A DNA stretch of 64,000 nucleotides, from NCBI GenBank assembly GCA_017544525.1, contig JAFYEA010000025.1, positions 83,773 to 147,772 on the forward strand, given 5' to 3'. Every line of letters starts with the position of its first letter. Position 1 is the first letter of the stretch. A model generated the notes under the pieces. It ran no database searches and was not told the DNA's origin. It saw nothing but the letters and a program-made list of their open reading frames with translations. Of this stretch, positions 8,760-17,570 are shown in pieces. The stretch comes from Bacilli bacterium. Lineage in GTDB: Bacteria; Bacillota_I; Bacilli_A; RF39; UBA660. Position numbers and translations under genes: made by a program.

Positions 8760-9547
8760 TATCTCATCACCTTTACATATGTATTTTCATATTTATATAT
8801 TGTTTTAACACCAAGTATAGATAACAATACACCTACTAAAAACCAAAATAAAGTCCATAAACCAATAGGTGTTCCACTTCCAATTAAAACACATCTAGTA
8901 TTATGAATCATATTAGCAAGTGGATTTAAATCTAATAATATTGTTCTATAAACTACATTATGTACTCTAGTACTTAAATCATAGAATACACCAGTAAAGT
9001 AGAATAACATTCTTAGTACTATTGTTGTAATATTTGATAAGTCTTCAACAAATACACCAATATGCATTGTTAATGTACATACTCCAAAAGTAAATACCAC
9101 TAATGCAATTATTAATGGAATTACCCATAGTATTTTCCATGTTAATGGTACATGATAAATTGCCATAAAAATAGCAACTAATCCAAAAGAAACTAACATC
9201 TTAAAGCCATTAACACCCATCTTTTCAATTAATAAAATAAACTTAGGTAAATAAACTTTAGTAACTGTTTCTTTATTTGTTTGAACTAATTTAACACTCA
9301 TGGTCATCATCTTATTAAAGAAATTCCACATAGTTAAACCAATAAATACAAATACTGGGAAGTAATCTACTTTAGTTTTAAAAATTACACCAGCTAAAAA
9401 TGTATATATTAACATAAAACATAATGGTTCTAATACTAACCATAACCAACCCAAATAAGAACCTATTACTTCAGATTTTAATTCAGCCCATGTCGCATAA
9501 AATATATAATTCTTATATTTTTTTAAATCTTTAAAAAATCTTTTCAT
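8759..9547 (-). CDS. tagG: Teichoic acid export ABC transporter permease TagG
   Basis: The 262-residue protein is an ABC-2 type permease with six hydrophobic segments, starting after a short basic N terminus (MKRFFKDLKKYKNYIFYATW) and containing the typical YLGWLWLVLEPL. I chose ATG 9547 over an upstream ATG at 9580 because AAGGAGA lies at the right distance before it. With TagH it flips the completed polymer outward for attachment by LCP enzymes. Confidence 0.9.
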   Translation of the reverse strand: MKRFFKDLKKYKNYIFYATWAELKSEVIGSYLGWLWLVLEPLCFMLIYTFLAGVIFKTKVDYFPVFVFIGLTMWNFFNKMMTMSVKLVQTNKETVTKVYLPKFILLIEKMGVNGFKMLVSFGLVAIFMAIYHVPLTWKILWVIPLIIALVVFTFGVCTLTMHIGVFVEDLSNITTIVLRMLFYFTGVFYDLSTRVHNVVYRTILLDLNPLANMIHNTRCVLIGSGTPIGLWTLFWFLVGVLLSILGVKTIYKYENTYVKVMR

Positions 9548-9611
9548 ACTTTCTCCTTCAAGCAATATACATTTTAACATAATAAAATGTTTTTATCAAC
9601 AAACACGCTTG

Positions 9612-10739
9612 TTATTTCTTGCTTTGCTCTATCAAAAAATCAGTCATATTTCTTGTGGCATTTCCATCACAGTTTTTAACATATTTTTCTTTAAATTCTT
9701 TTATTGTAGAGTAATCATAATTACCCCTATCTATTGCTTTAAATAAGTCTTTTGCACTTACATAAGCATATTTCTTTAATTCTTTCTTAGGATCAACATT
9801 TAAACCATTTTTCTTAATATATTTATCATAATCATGAATATATAAATAAGTAGGTTTTTCTAATATAGCACTTTCAAATATAAATGAAGAATAGTCAGTT
9901 ATACATATATCAGCAACTGATAATAGTTCTTGTGTTGAAACATCCTTACATCTATATATTTTATCATTATCAATATACTTATCTATATCAGGATGATATA
10001 AATAAGCAACTGGATGAATATGCATTATAACATTATATTTATCTACAGGTGCCGCTTTAACAAACTCAGTTAAATAATCATCATCATAAGTTCTAAAAGT
10101 AGAAACATATAATATAACAGGTTTATCCTTCAGATGAGGATATTTTTTTAATACTTTACTTTTATATTTATCAATTCCTAATATATAATCTATTTTAGGA
10201 TTACCAATATTAACTATTTTACTAAGAGGCATATCAAAAGCTTTAGCATAGAACTTAGATGTTTCTTTAGAAGTAGATATTAAATAATCATATCCCCTAT
10301 GCATCTTCATTAATTTAGCCATCTTTTCACCCTTACCAGATTCCTTCTTCAAAGTTTGATAACCAAATTTCTTAATATTACTAATACCATGACATATTTC
10401 AATAATAACAGTTCTTTTTTTATGTTTTAATATTGAAATAGGAATAATATAATCATCTGCTAATACTACTTTAGAAGTAGCTATATTAGCCATTTGTTTA
10501 TAAAGATGAAAATAATATCTAACAAGATGTTTCTTATCCATCCATTTAGTTAAAATAACTAATTTATAATCTGGATATCTCTTATGAATATCATCTCTTA
10601 ATAGTTCAAAATCAATAGACATTTTATCCCCTTGTCTACTTAAAAATAATATCTTTTTATTATCAATTCTAGTAAATAACTTAATGAAAAAATATATTAT
10701 TTGCAAATGAATTTTGAATAACACAATTAATATAGTCAT
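9612..10739 (-). CDS. CDP-glycerol glycerophosphotransferase family protein (TagB/TarF-like)
   Basis: This 375-residue protein has a hydrophobic N terminus (residues 1-20) and then the CDP-glycerol:glycerophosphate transferase domain, with SRQGDKMSIDFELL, an HG motif in EICHGISNIKKFGYQ and the C-terminal DYSSFIFESAILEKPT. Such enzymes add glycerol- or ribitol-phosphate units to the linkage unit or the growing chain at the inner face of the membrane. ATG 10739 is preferred to the GTG at 10751 because GGGGGA precedes it. It is the shortest of three such enzymes in this operon, which fits a priming role. Confidence 0.82.
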   Translation of the reverse strand: MTILIVLFKIHLQIIYFFIKLFTRIDNKKILFLSRQGDKMSIDFELLRDDIHKRYPDYKLVILTKWMDKKHLVRYYFHLYKQMANIATSKVVLADDYIIPISILKHKKRTVIIEICHGISNIKKFGYQTLKKESGKGEKMAKLMKMHRGYDYLISTSKETSKFYAKAFDMPLSKIVNIGNPKIDYILGIDKYKSKVLKKYPHLKDKPVILYVSTFRTYDDDYLTEFVKAAPVDKYNVIMHIHPVAYLYHPDIDKYIDNDKIYRCKDVSTQELLSVADICITDYSSFIFESAILEKPTYLYIHDYDKYIKKNGLNVDPKKELKKYAYVSAKDLFKAIDRGNYDYSTIKEFKEKYVKNCDGNATRNMTDFLIEQSKK

Positions 10740-10752
10740 AATATCCCCCACA

Positions 10753-13368
10753 TTATAATTTCATTATTTCATCATAAACACGTTTACAATTATTTTTATC
10801 ATTATGCATAAAGAATTTATCAATTCTCTTTTCATAAGTACTATCTAATTTACAATCATTATCTAATATTTTAATTATTTCATCTATAGTAGATTCATAA
10901 TCATCACAAACTGGCCCAAAACCATCTCTCTTATAATCATAATATCCTTCAACATATGAATGATGTCCAAAGAAATATTCTCTATCAAATTGAGTATATA
11001 ATACTGGTTTTCTCAAATAAGCAAAATCAATTGGAATACTAGAATAATCAGATATTAATAAACTACCTTCTCTAAATATTTTTCCATAGTCAGGATATCC
11101 TTTTTCAATCTTAAATACTTCATTATCTTGAAAATATACATGATTACTAATTAGATATGGATGTAATCCAAATACACCAGTATATCCTTTTTCTTTCATC
11201 TTTTTAATTAATCTTTCATCATTAATTAAATCATTATAAAATTTATAAAACTCACTATTTTTAAATTGACTATTTACTCCATATGTTTTAGTAAATGGAT
11301 TGATAGTTCCAGTTAAAAATTTTCTCCAAGTTGGCATAATAGCAATTAATTTATTAGATTTATCAACTAAATTATCATATCTAGGTAAACCAGTACATTT
11401 AACAACATCAGGCCCATAATAATAGTCATATGTTAATAATGATTGATATTCTGGTTTAGCAGTTGTTACAAATATCTTACAATTTCTATAGAATCTATTT
11501 AAGAATAATGATAAATCATCTTTAATAACACCATGTTGTAAAAATACAAATTGAAAATTATATAAATCCCTTAAATATTCTTTATAAGAACCATATATAT
11601 TATCAACAGGTCCATTAGCTTGACTAGATATAATCTTATCAGCAAGTAAGAAATAAATTAAATGTTTTACAGAATAATGAGCTATAACAGGACCTATCTT
11701 TTTCATCATTTTATAATCATTACATTTTTTACCAATTACAAAATAACATTTATAACTCTTATCATGTTGTTTCATTATATATTTAAATAAATGATATGCA
11801 TTATCATTAGCGGCATCTGTTCTTTCTTGAACTAACCACAATTCTTTACGTTTAAATAATTTCATAAAGTAATACATAAATCTACATCCAAACACTTTAA
11901 TCTGATGTTTCTTTAATAATTCAATACCATATTTAATTTCTAAACCTTGTTTTTTAAATAAATTATATTTTCTTACATAAATATGCTTACTATCTTTAGT
12001 AAATAGAAGTCCCCTATATGAATAATGAGAAGATTTAAAATTATTAAATTTAGAATACTTTCCATGGATTAAATCTAATTGAATATCTTTATTATTCTTA
12101 TAACTTGCATATGCCTCAATCACATCTCCAGGTTTAATATCAATATATATTTCGAATCCATATTGAGAATATAATCTATTACCCTCAATATCTGAACATA
12201 CTTCATAAGGTTGAGTAAGAGGAAAAGTTTTTAGATTATACTTTTTCTCACCAACTTTTAAGTATGCTTTATAATCTTTATCATCAATAACACTGTTTAA
12301 TTTACCAGCGATATATAATTTATCATGATAATATTCAAAAATAGTTATTTCAAAAAGATTTTTCTCAATTGAAAAAATAGGTTTATTATTATATAAAAAT
12401 TCTCCATTCTTATACTTAATATTCTTAACATCATTTTTTAATTTAATTAAATAATACTTGTTAACAAGTTCTTCATCTAAAAATCTTGCAAAAACACTAT
12501 CATCTATTACTTTTAATAAATCTTGCAACTTACTAATATATTTTTTAACATCAACTTTATCTTTATTAGCAATTACTCTACTTCTATCATCAATATTCTT
12601 TAATACTAAATATTGAATATAATTACTAACTTTCTTATTCTTTTGGTTAGAAATATCAATTAGTTTTTCAAGACTCTCTTTAATAGTATGTAAATAGTAT
12701 TCTTCATTATCTACTGCTTTATCCATTAAAGCATCTTTTTGTTCTCTTTCACGAATTAAATATGCTCCAGAAGAACAATTAGTAAAATGTTTAACATCTA
12801 GAACTATTCTATTAATATATTCTAATCCTTCATAATACTTTAAATTTTCATTAAATTTATATTTTTTAGCAATATTAGTCTTTATAAAGACATTATTAAC
12901 AGAATCAATTACTTGATCCCACTTTTTATCAATTAATACTTTTCCATTTGATATATTTGTCTTATCTAAATCAAATTTCTTTAAGTATTTATTTTTCTTC
13001 ATATACTTAGCTTTATTAACTACTATAATATCATCATTCAACTCAGATATCTTTTTAAATGTTTCAACATTCCAAGCATCATCAGCATCTAAAAAACAAA
13101 TATATTCTCCAGTTGCTAAAGATAACCCTTTATTTCTAGCGCTACTTGCTCCTTTGTTTTTTTGTTTAACATAAACAATATTTGAATACTTCTCTTTTAA
13201 TTCCAAACATATTCTATCAGTATTATCATTTGATCCATCATTTACAATAATCAACTCAATATTATCAAAACCAATAGTTTGATTAATAACACTATCAATT
13301 GCATCCTTTAAATATTGTTCAGAATTATAAGTTGGTATAATTACACTAATTTTGTACTTTTCATTCAT
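10753..13368 (-). CDS. Fusion of GT2 glycosyltransferase and CDP-glycerol glycerophosphotransferase
   Basis: The 871-residue protein has two parts. Residues 1-230 are a GT-A family 2 glycosyltransferase, with ISVIIPTYNS, VNDGSNDNT and the metal site FLDADDAW. Residues 480-871 are a CDP-glycerol/ribitol transferase with LQHGVIKDDLS and LISDYSSIPIDFAYL. Between them is a beta-rich stretch. A single protein could both polymerise polyol phosphate and add sugar to it, or build a mixed backbone. ATG 13368 is chosen because AGAGGTGATT precedes it; the GTG at 13377 overlaps that ribosome site. An internal promoter lies upstream. The C-terminal half is paralogous to the 593-residue protein encoded at 14559-16340. 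Confidence 0.85.
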   Translation of the reverse strand: MNEKYKISVIIPTYNSEQYLKDAIDSVINQTIGFDNIELIIVNDGSNDNTDRICLELKEKYSNIVYVKQKNKGASSARNKGLSLATGEYICFLDADDAWNVETFKKISELNDDIIVVNKAKYMKKNKYLKKFDLDKTNISNGKVLIDKKWDQVIDSVNNVFIKTNIAKKYKFNENLKYYEGLEYINRIVLDVKHFTNCSSGAYLIREREQKDALMDKAVDNEEYYLHTIKESLEKLIDISNQKNKKVSNYIQYLVLKNIDDRSRVIANKDKVDVKKYISKLQDLLKVIDDSVFARFLDEELVNKYYLIKLKNDVKNIKYKNGEFLYNNKPIFSIEKNLFEITIFEYYHDKLYIAGKLNSVIDDKDYKAYLKVGEKKYNLKTFPLTQPYEVCSDIEGNRLYSQYGFEIYIDIKPGDVIEAYASYKNNKDIQLDLIHGKYSKFNNFKSSHYSYRGLLFTKDSKHIYVRKYNLFKKQGLEIKYGIELLKKHQIKVFGCRFMYYFMKLFKRKELWLVQERTDAANDNAYHLFKYIMKQHDKSYKCYFVIGKKCNDYKMMKKIGPVIAHYSVKHLIYFLLADKIISSQANGPVDNIYGSYKEYLRDLYNFQFVFLQHGVIKDDLSLFLNRFYRNCKIFVTTAKPEYQSLLTYDYYYGPDVVKCTGLPRYDNLVDKSNKLIAIMPTWRKFLTGTINPFTKTYGVNSQFKNSEFYKFYNDLINDERLIKKMKEKGYTGVFGLHPYLISNHVYFQDNEVFKIEKGYPDYGKIFREGSLLISDYSSIPIDFAYLRKPVLYTQFDREYFFGHHSYVEGYYDYKRDGFGPVCDDYESTIDEIIKILDNDCKLDSTYEKRIDKFFMHNDKNNCKRVYDEIMKL

Positions 13369-13410
13369 TCTAATCACCTCTAATTTTTCAAAAACGTATA
13401 ATCTAATTAC

Positions 13411-13438
13411 ATTATATCATTTTTTTAGTGATTAGCAA
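13411..13438 (-). promoter_or_regulatory. Possible internal promoter within the teichoic acid operon
   Basis: Minus strand -35 TTGCTA (13433-13438), 16-base spacer, -10 TATAAT (13411-13416). It overlaps the end of mnaA and could drive the downstream transferases separately. Confidence 0.45.
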
Positions 13439-14534
13439 AATATTCAACAATAGCATCAACTATTCTTTCACTAGCATGTCCATCTCCATATGGATTAGAT
13501 GCTTTACTCATCTTATCATACGCTTTCTTATCAGTTAATAATTTTTTAGCTTCTTTATATATTGTTTTTTCATCAGTTCCTACTAATTTTAATGTACCAG
13601 CATCTATACCTTCTGGTCTCTCAGTAGTATCTCTTAATACCAATACTGGTTTGCCTAAGGATGGTGCTTCTTCTTGAACTCCACCAGAATCAGACATAAT
13701 CATATAACACTTATTTATAAAATTATGAAAATCAAAAACTTCAAGAGGTTCAATTAACTTAACTCTATTACAACCATCAAATATTTCATGAGCTACTTCC
13801 CTAACCCTTGGATTAAGATGAATTGGATATAAAACCTTAACATCGTCAAATTCATCAACTATTCTTCTAATAGCCTTAAATATATTTCTCATAGGATCCC
13901 CTAAGTTTTCCCTTCTATGAGCTGTTACAAGTATCAATCTTTCATTATCTTTAATCCAATCAAGTTCCTTATTTTTATAATCTTCTTTTACAGTAGTTGC
14001 CATTGCATCAATTGCAGTATTACCAGTTACATATATCTTAGTTTTATCGATATTTTCATCAATTAAATTTTGTCTACTTAAATTAGTTGGTGCAAAATAC
14101 ATATCAGTCATACAATCAACCATTTGTCTATTCATTTCTTCAGGATAAGGACTATATTTATCATTAGTTCTAAGTCCTGCTTCTACATGTCCAATAGTAA
14201 CCTGATTATAGAAAGCTGCTAGAGCACCTGCAAATGTAGTAGTTGTATCACCATGAACAAGTACAATATCAGGTTTTACTTCTTTAATAACACCTTCAAG
14301 GCCATTTAATGCTCTAGTAGTAATATCACTTAAAGTTTGCCCCTGTTTCATAATATTTAAATCATAATCAGGTTTAATTTTAAATGTTTCTAAAACTTGA
14401 TCTAACATTTCTCTATGTTGCGCAGTAACACATACTATAGATTTAACTCCCTTTCTCTTTTCTAATTCCTTTACAAGAGGCGCCATCTTAATAGCTTCTG
14501 GTCTTGTTCCAAATATACTCATTACTCTAATCAT
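13425..14534 (-). CDS. mnaA: UDP-N-acetylglucosamine 2-epimerase, non-hydrolysing
   Basis: The 369-residue protein has the WecB/MnaA signature from its start: MSIFGTRPEAIKMAPLV, VCVTAQHREMLDQVL, VHGDTTTTFAGALAAFY, GHVEAGLRT and SDSGGVQEEAPSLGKP. It converts UDP-GlcNAc to UDP-ManNAc, needed for the ManNAc-GlcNAc linkage unit of wall teichoic acid. It lies between two CDP-glycerol transferases. No tagA gene (ManNAc transferase) is visible in this operon. Confidence 0.95.
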   Translation of the reverse strand: MIRVMSIFGTRPEAIKMAPLVKELEKRKGVKSIVCVTAQHREMLDQVLETFKIKPDYDLNIMKQGQTLSDITTRALNGLEGVIKEVKPDIVLVHGDTTTTFAGALAAFYNQVTIGHVEAGLRTNDKYSPYPEEMNRQMVDCMTDMYFAPTNLSRQNLIDENIDKTKIYVTGNTAIDAMATTVKEDYKNKELDWIKDNERLILVTAHRRENLGDPMRNIFKAIRRIVDEFDDVKVLYPIHLNPRVREVAHEIFDGCNRVKLIEPLEVFDFHNFINKCYMIMSDSGGVQEEAPSLGKPVLVLRDTTERPEGIDAGTLKLVGTDEKTIYKEAKKLLTDKKAYDKMSKASNPYGDGHASERIVDAIVEYFANH

Positions 14535-14558
14535 ATTTTAATTGTTTCCTCTCAATCT

Positions 14559-16340
14559 CTATTTTTTTAAGTTAATTACTTTTAATTTCAATAATTCTTT
14601 AACTAATCTATCTCCATTTTTATTGTCGTGATATTCATTAATTTTCTTATATCTATCTTCATATTTTTTATCCATTTTATAATTCTTCTTAATAGCTTTT
14701 TTAACTTCACTAATCAATTCATCACAACTATATACAGGTACTCCATCACAATTATTTTCATTAATAGGTGGAATAGCTTGATATTTTTCAATCAAATAAT
14801 CTTTTTCAGCCCAATAATAAATTATATATGCTCCTCTATAATGAGCATCATATGATGCAGAACTATAATCAGTTATATAAATCTTTGCTTTCTTTAATGC
14901 CGCAGTAACGTCATTTTGAACAACTTTTGAATATTTTTCATCAATTGAAGATAAACTCTTAGCAAATTTAGGGTGACATGAAATAACTAATTTATCAAGT
15001 AATCCTGCCTTTTCAAATGCTTTTACTATTTTCATATATGTTTTATAGTAAGAAGTTTCTTTAATATGTTCGTTATTCATTATTAAAGCTTCTTCCCAAA
15101 ATCTATATGTTAACATGACCATAATTTTGTCAGCATCACTATCCATTACACTAACATCAAATTTTGGCAATCCACATTTAATTAAATCACTTCTCTCAAA
15201 ACCGCATTTATAAAATTGAGTTGCTTCTAATTCAGAAGATATAACTGCTTTATAATAATTAACTTGTTCTGATTGTTTATAAAAACCACTTGCTGCTGGG
15301 TTATCTACAGGTTTAGAAAACATAATACCATGTTGTAAGAATATTAAAGGTTTTTTAGCAAGTTCCTCATTAATAGCTCTAAAATATATTCTAGTATTAA
15401 TTACATGATTAGATAATTCAGATGAAACAAAATATTTAGAAATAAAAATATATAAATAATGTTTAAAACTATATTTTTCTAATGTCCTATTAGGGTATTT
15501 TTCTTTAACTTTTTTATAATCATTACAATTTTTGTTTATAACAAAATAAACTTTAGATTTTAAATCTTTTAATTGATTTATTTTTTCAAAAATATAATAT
15601 CCAGATTCACATGCTCTATTTGTTTCTTTTTCAAACATAAGAACAATATCTTTCTTTCCAATTATCTTTGAAATAATATATGCTAGTTTCATTTTAAATA
15701 CATTTTTTCTTTCATATTCTGGTTCCATATCAATATGAACTATTTTTAATCTATCATTATTAATTGTACTTCTAACGATTAAATACTTATTGCCTATTCT
15801 TTTTCTTGAATAATAGTTTATTCCCTTTTTAGGATTTTTTCTTCTAACTGAAACAAAATTACCATCTTTATCTCCTACCATAACATTGCTATGTATTTCT
15901 TCAGAACTTAAAACATCAGATACCTTTATTTTACCCATAGCAAAATTCTTAAATATAGAAAATTTAAATGGTCTTTTTAATTTACCAACTATTTTATCAT
16001 TTAAATATAAATTATCACAATCTTTATATTTATTACTTATATCAGAATAAAAGCCCCAAAATTTAACATATTTCTTTGTTATTCTACTAAACATAAAAGA
16101 TTTTCTATTTAATATTTTATTTAATTGAAATGTAATATATAATTTACCATTCTTAGTAAATAAATATGACCTTTTTCCATTTATCTCACGAGTTTCATAT
16201 CCTTTAATCTTAATTTCACAATTACCTAAAAACTCCATATCACTTTCAAATAATTCATTAAAATTAAAAATTAACTTTCTCTTATTATAAACAACAATTA
16301 CTTTATCATCTTTTTCTTCAATACTTACGTCTAACTTCAT
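14559..16340 (-). CDS. CDP-glycerol glycerophosphotransferase family protein, 593 aa
   Basis: The N-terminal 220 residues are beta-rich and unassigned. Residues 225-593 are the transferase domain, with LMFEKETNRACESGYY, IFLQHGIMFSKPVDN and YITDYSSASYDAHYRGAYI. The domain is a clear paralogue of the second half of the 871-residue fusion: both share Y(K/F)VINKNCNDYK-type and YSFKHYLYIF-type segments. It probably polymerises or primes polyol phosphate on the lipid carrier. ATG 16340 follows a GGTGAAGGT ribosome site; an upstream GTG frame is less likely. Confidence 0.82.
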   Translation of the reverse strand: MKLDVSIEEKDDKVIVVYNKRKLIFNFNELFESDMEFLGNCEIKIKGYETREINGKRSYLFTKNGKLYITFQLNKILNRKSFMFSRITKKYVKFWGFYSDISNKYKDCDNLYLNDKIVGKLKRPFKFSIFKNFAMGKIKVSDVLSSEEIHSNVMVGDKDGNFVSVRRKNPKKGINYYSRKRIGNKYLIVRSTINNDRLKIVHIDMEPEYERKNVFKMKLAYIISKIIGKKDIVLMFEKETNRACESGYYIFEKINQLKDLKSKVYFVINKNCNDYKKVKEKYPNRTLEKYSFKHYLYIFISKYFVSSELSNHVINTRIYFRAINEELAKKPLIFLQHGIMFSKPVDNPAASGFYKQSEQVNYYKAVISSELEATQFYKCGFERSDLIKCGLPKFDVSVMDSDADKIMVMLTYRFWEEALIMNNEHIKETSYYKTYMKIVKAFEKAGLLDKLVISCHPKFAKSLSSIDEKYSKVVQNDVTAALKKAKIYITDYSSASYDAHYRGAYIIYYWAEKDYLIEKYQAIPPINENNCDGVPVYSCDELISEVKKAIKKNYKMDKKYEDRYKKINEYHDNKNGDRLVKELLKLKVINLKK

Positions 16341-16358
16341 ACCTTCACCTTTCACATA

Positions 16359-17417
16359 TTACTTCTTAATATTCTTTCTATCAAATATAATATTTGTTTT
16401 TAGTATTAAAAATAATACAATAAAAATTAATATTACATAACATCCAATTGTTATTTTTTTGTATCCTAATGTATAGAATATTGTTGTTATTGAGAACACA
16501 ATATTAATTGCATATATAATTAATAATGTACTTTTCTTACTAAACTTCTTTAAGAATTGATGATGGATATGTTCTTTATCAGCTTGATCAATCTTTTGAC
16601 CTTTTAGTTTTCTTCTAATAATAGCAAATAAAGTATCCATAATTGGAATAGCAAGTAAGAAAGCTGGAATAATTAGTGATGTTAATGTAGTAGTCTTAAA
16701 TCCAATTAAGAATATAACAGCTATCATTAATCCCAGGAATGTACTTCCAGCATCTCCTTGATATATCTTAGCAGGTGGAAAATTATGTACTAAATATCCA
16801 AGAGTTGCTCCTAACATTATTAAACTTAGTATAATATCTAATCCACCAAATTTATTTAATATAAATCCAATAATAGCTATTGTTAAAAAATATATTGATG
16901 ATATTCCAGCACATAAACCATCTAAACCATCAATTAAATTAATAGCATTTATAATAGCCACAATTATTAAAATTGTTAATATTGGAGAAAAAATTCCAAA
17001 ATTAAGTGTTAATCCAAACATAGAAGCTTTTGTTAAACTTAGTCCACCATAAAATACAACTATACAAGCAACTACTATTTGAACTATTACTTTATATATA
17101 TTAGGCATTGGTGTTTCACTCTTAGTCATATCATCAAATAAACCAAGTAACATAATCAAAAATGCAGAAATCAATATAGATAACATTAAATTGTTCTTTG
17201 GTGCAAATAACATATAACTAAGTACAAAAGATAAAAATATTCCAATACCACCAAGTAATGGCATAGGTTTAGTATGTATCTTTCTCTTATCATTAGGATA
17301 ATCTAAAACTTTTAAAAAAACTGCTACTCTTTTCATCATTTCAACAAATATTAATGATGATAAAAATGTAACAAAAATTATTAAAAATATATTATATCCA
17401 TTTACATTTAAATCCAT
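16359..17417 (-). CDS. tagO: Undecaprenyl-phosphate GlcNAc-1-phosphate transferase TagO
   Basis: This 352-residue, roughly ten-helix membrane enzyme has the polyprenyl-phosphate transferase motifs DYPNDKRKIHTKPMPLLGG, LGLFDD, NAINLIDGLDGLCAG, YQGDAGSTFLG and a His-rich cytoplasmic loop DKEHIHHQFLKK. It transfers GlcNAc-1-phosphate to undecaprenyl phosphate, the first step of wall teichoic acid synthesis. As first gene of the operon it has an AGGA ribosome site and a clear promoter. Its position ahead of mnaA, the polymerases and tagGH supports this role. Confidence 0.95.
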   Translation of the reverse strand: MDLNVNGYNIFLIIFVTFLSSLIFVEMMKRVAVFLKVLDYPNDKRKIHTKPMPLLGGIGIFLSFVLSYMLFAPKNNLMLSILISAFLIMLLGLFDDMTKSETPMPNIYKVIVQIVVACIVVFYGGLSLTKASMFGLTLNFGIFSPILTILIIVAIINAINLIDGLDGLCAGISSIYFLTIAIIGFILNKFGGLDIILSLIMLGATLGYLVHNFPPAKIYQGDAGSTFLGLMIAVIFLIGFKTTTLTSLIIPAFLLAIPIMDTLFAIIRRKLKGQKIDQADKEHIHHQFLKKFSKKSTLLIIYAINIVFSITTIFYTLGYKKITIGCYVILIFIVLFLILKTNIIFDRKNIKK

Positions 17418-17436
17418 ATTATCACGTCCTACAATT

Positions 17437-17466
17437 ATTATAAAACATTAAACGCCCTTATTTCAA
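17437..17466 (-). promoter_or_regulatory. Promoter of the teichoic acid operon
   Basis: Minus strand -35 TTGAAA (17461-17466), 18-base spacer, -10 TATAAT (17437-17442), about 20 bases before the tagO start codon. Confidence 0.65.
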
Positions 17467-17529
17467 CATAAATGTACTTTAAAAATAGTGTAAAATACCA
17501 ATTAATATAATGAAAAATTTATATTATTT

Positions 17530-17538
17530 TGCTATAAT
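17530..17538 (+). promoter_or_regulatory. Extended -10 promoter for the dockerin-cohesin-LCP operon
   Basis: TGCTATAAT, a TGn-extended -10 box, about 32 bases before ATG 17571 and divergent from the tagO promoter. The -35 region (ATGAAA) is weak. Confidence 0.45.
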
Positions 17539-17570
17539 AAAATATGAAAAATAAGAATGGAGGAAAGTCT

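Noticed and set aside
9581..9611. Terminator between the CDP-glycerol transferase and tagG
   Set aside because: A short inverted repeat exists, but no T run follows and the gap is only 30 bases within the operon.
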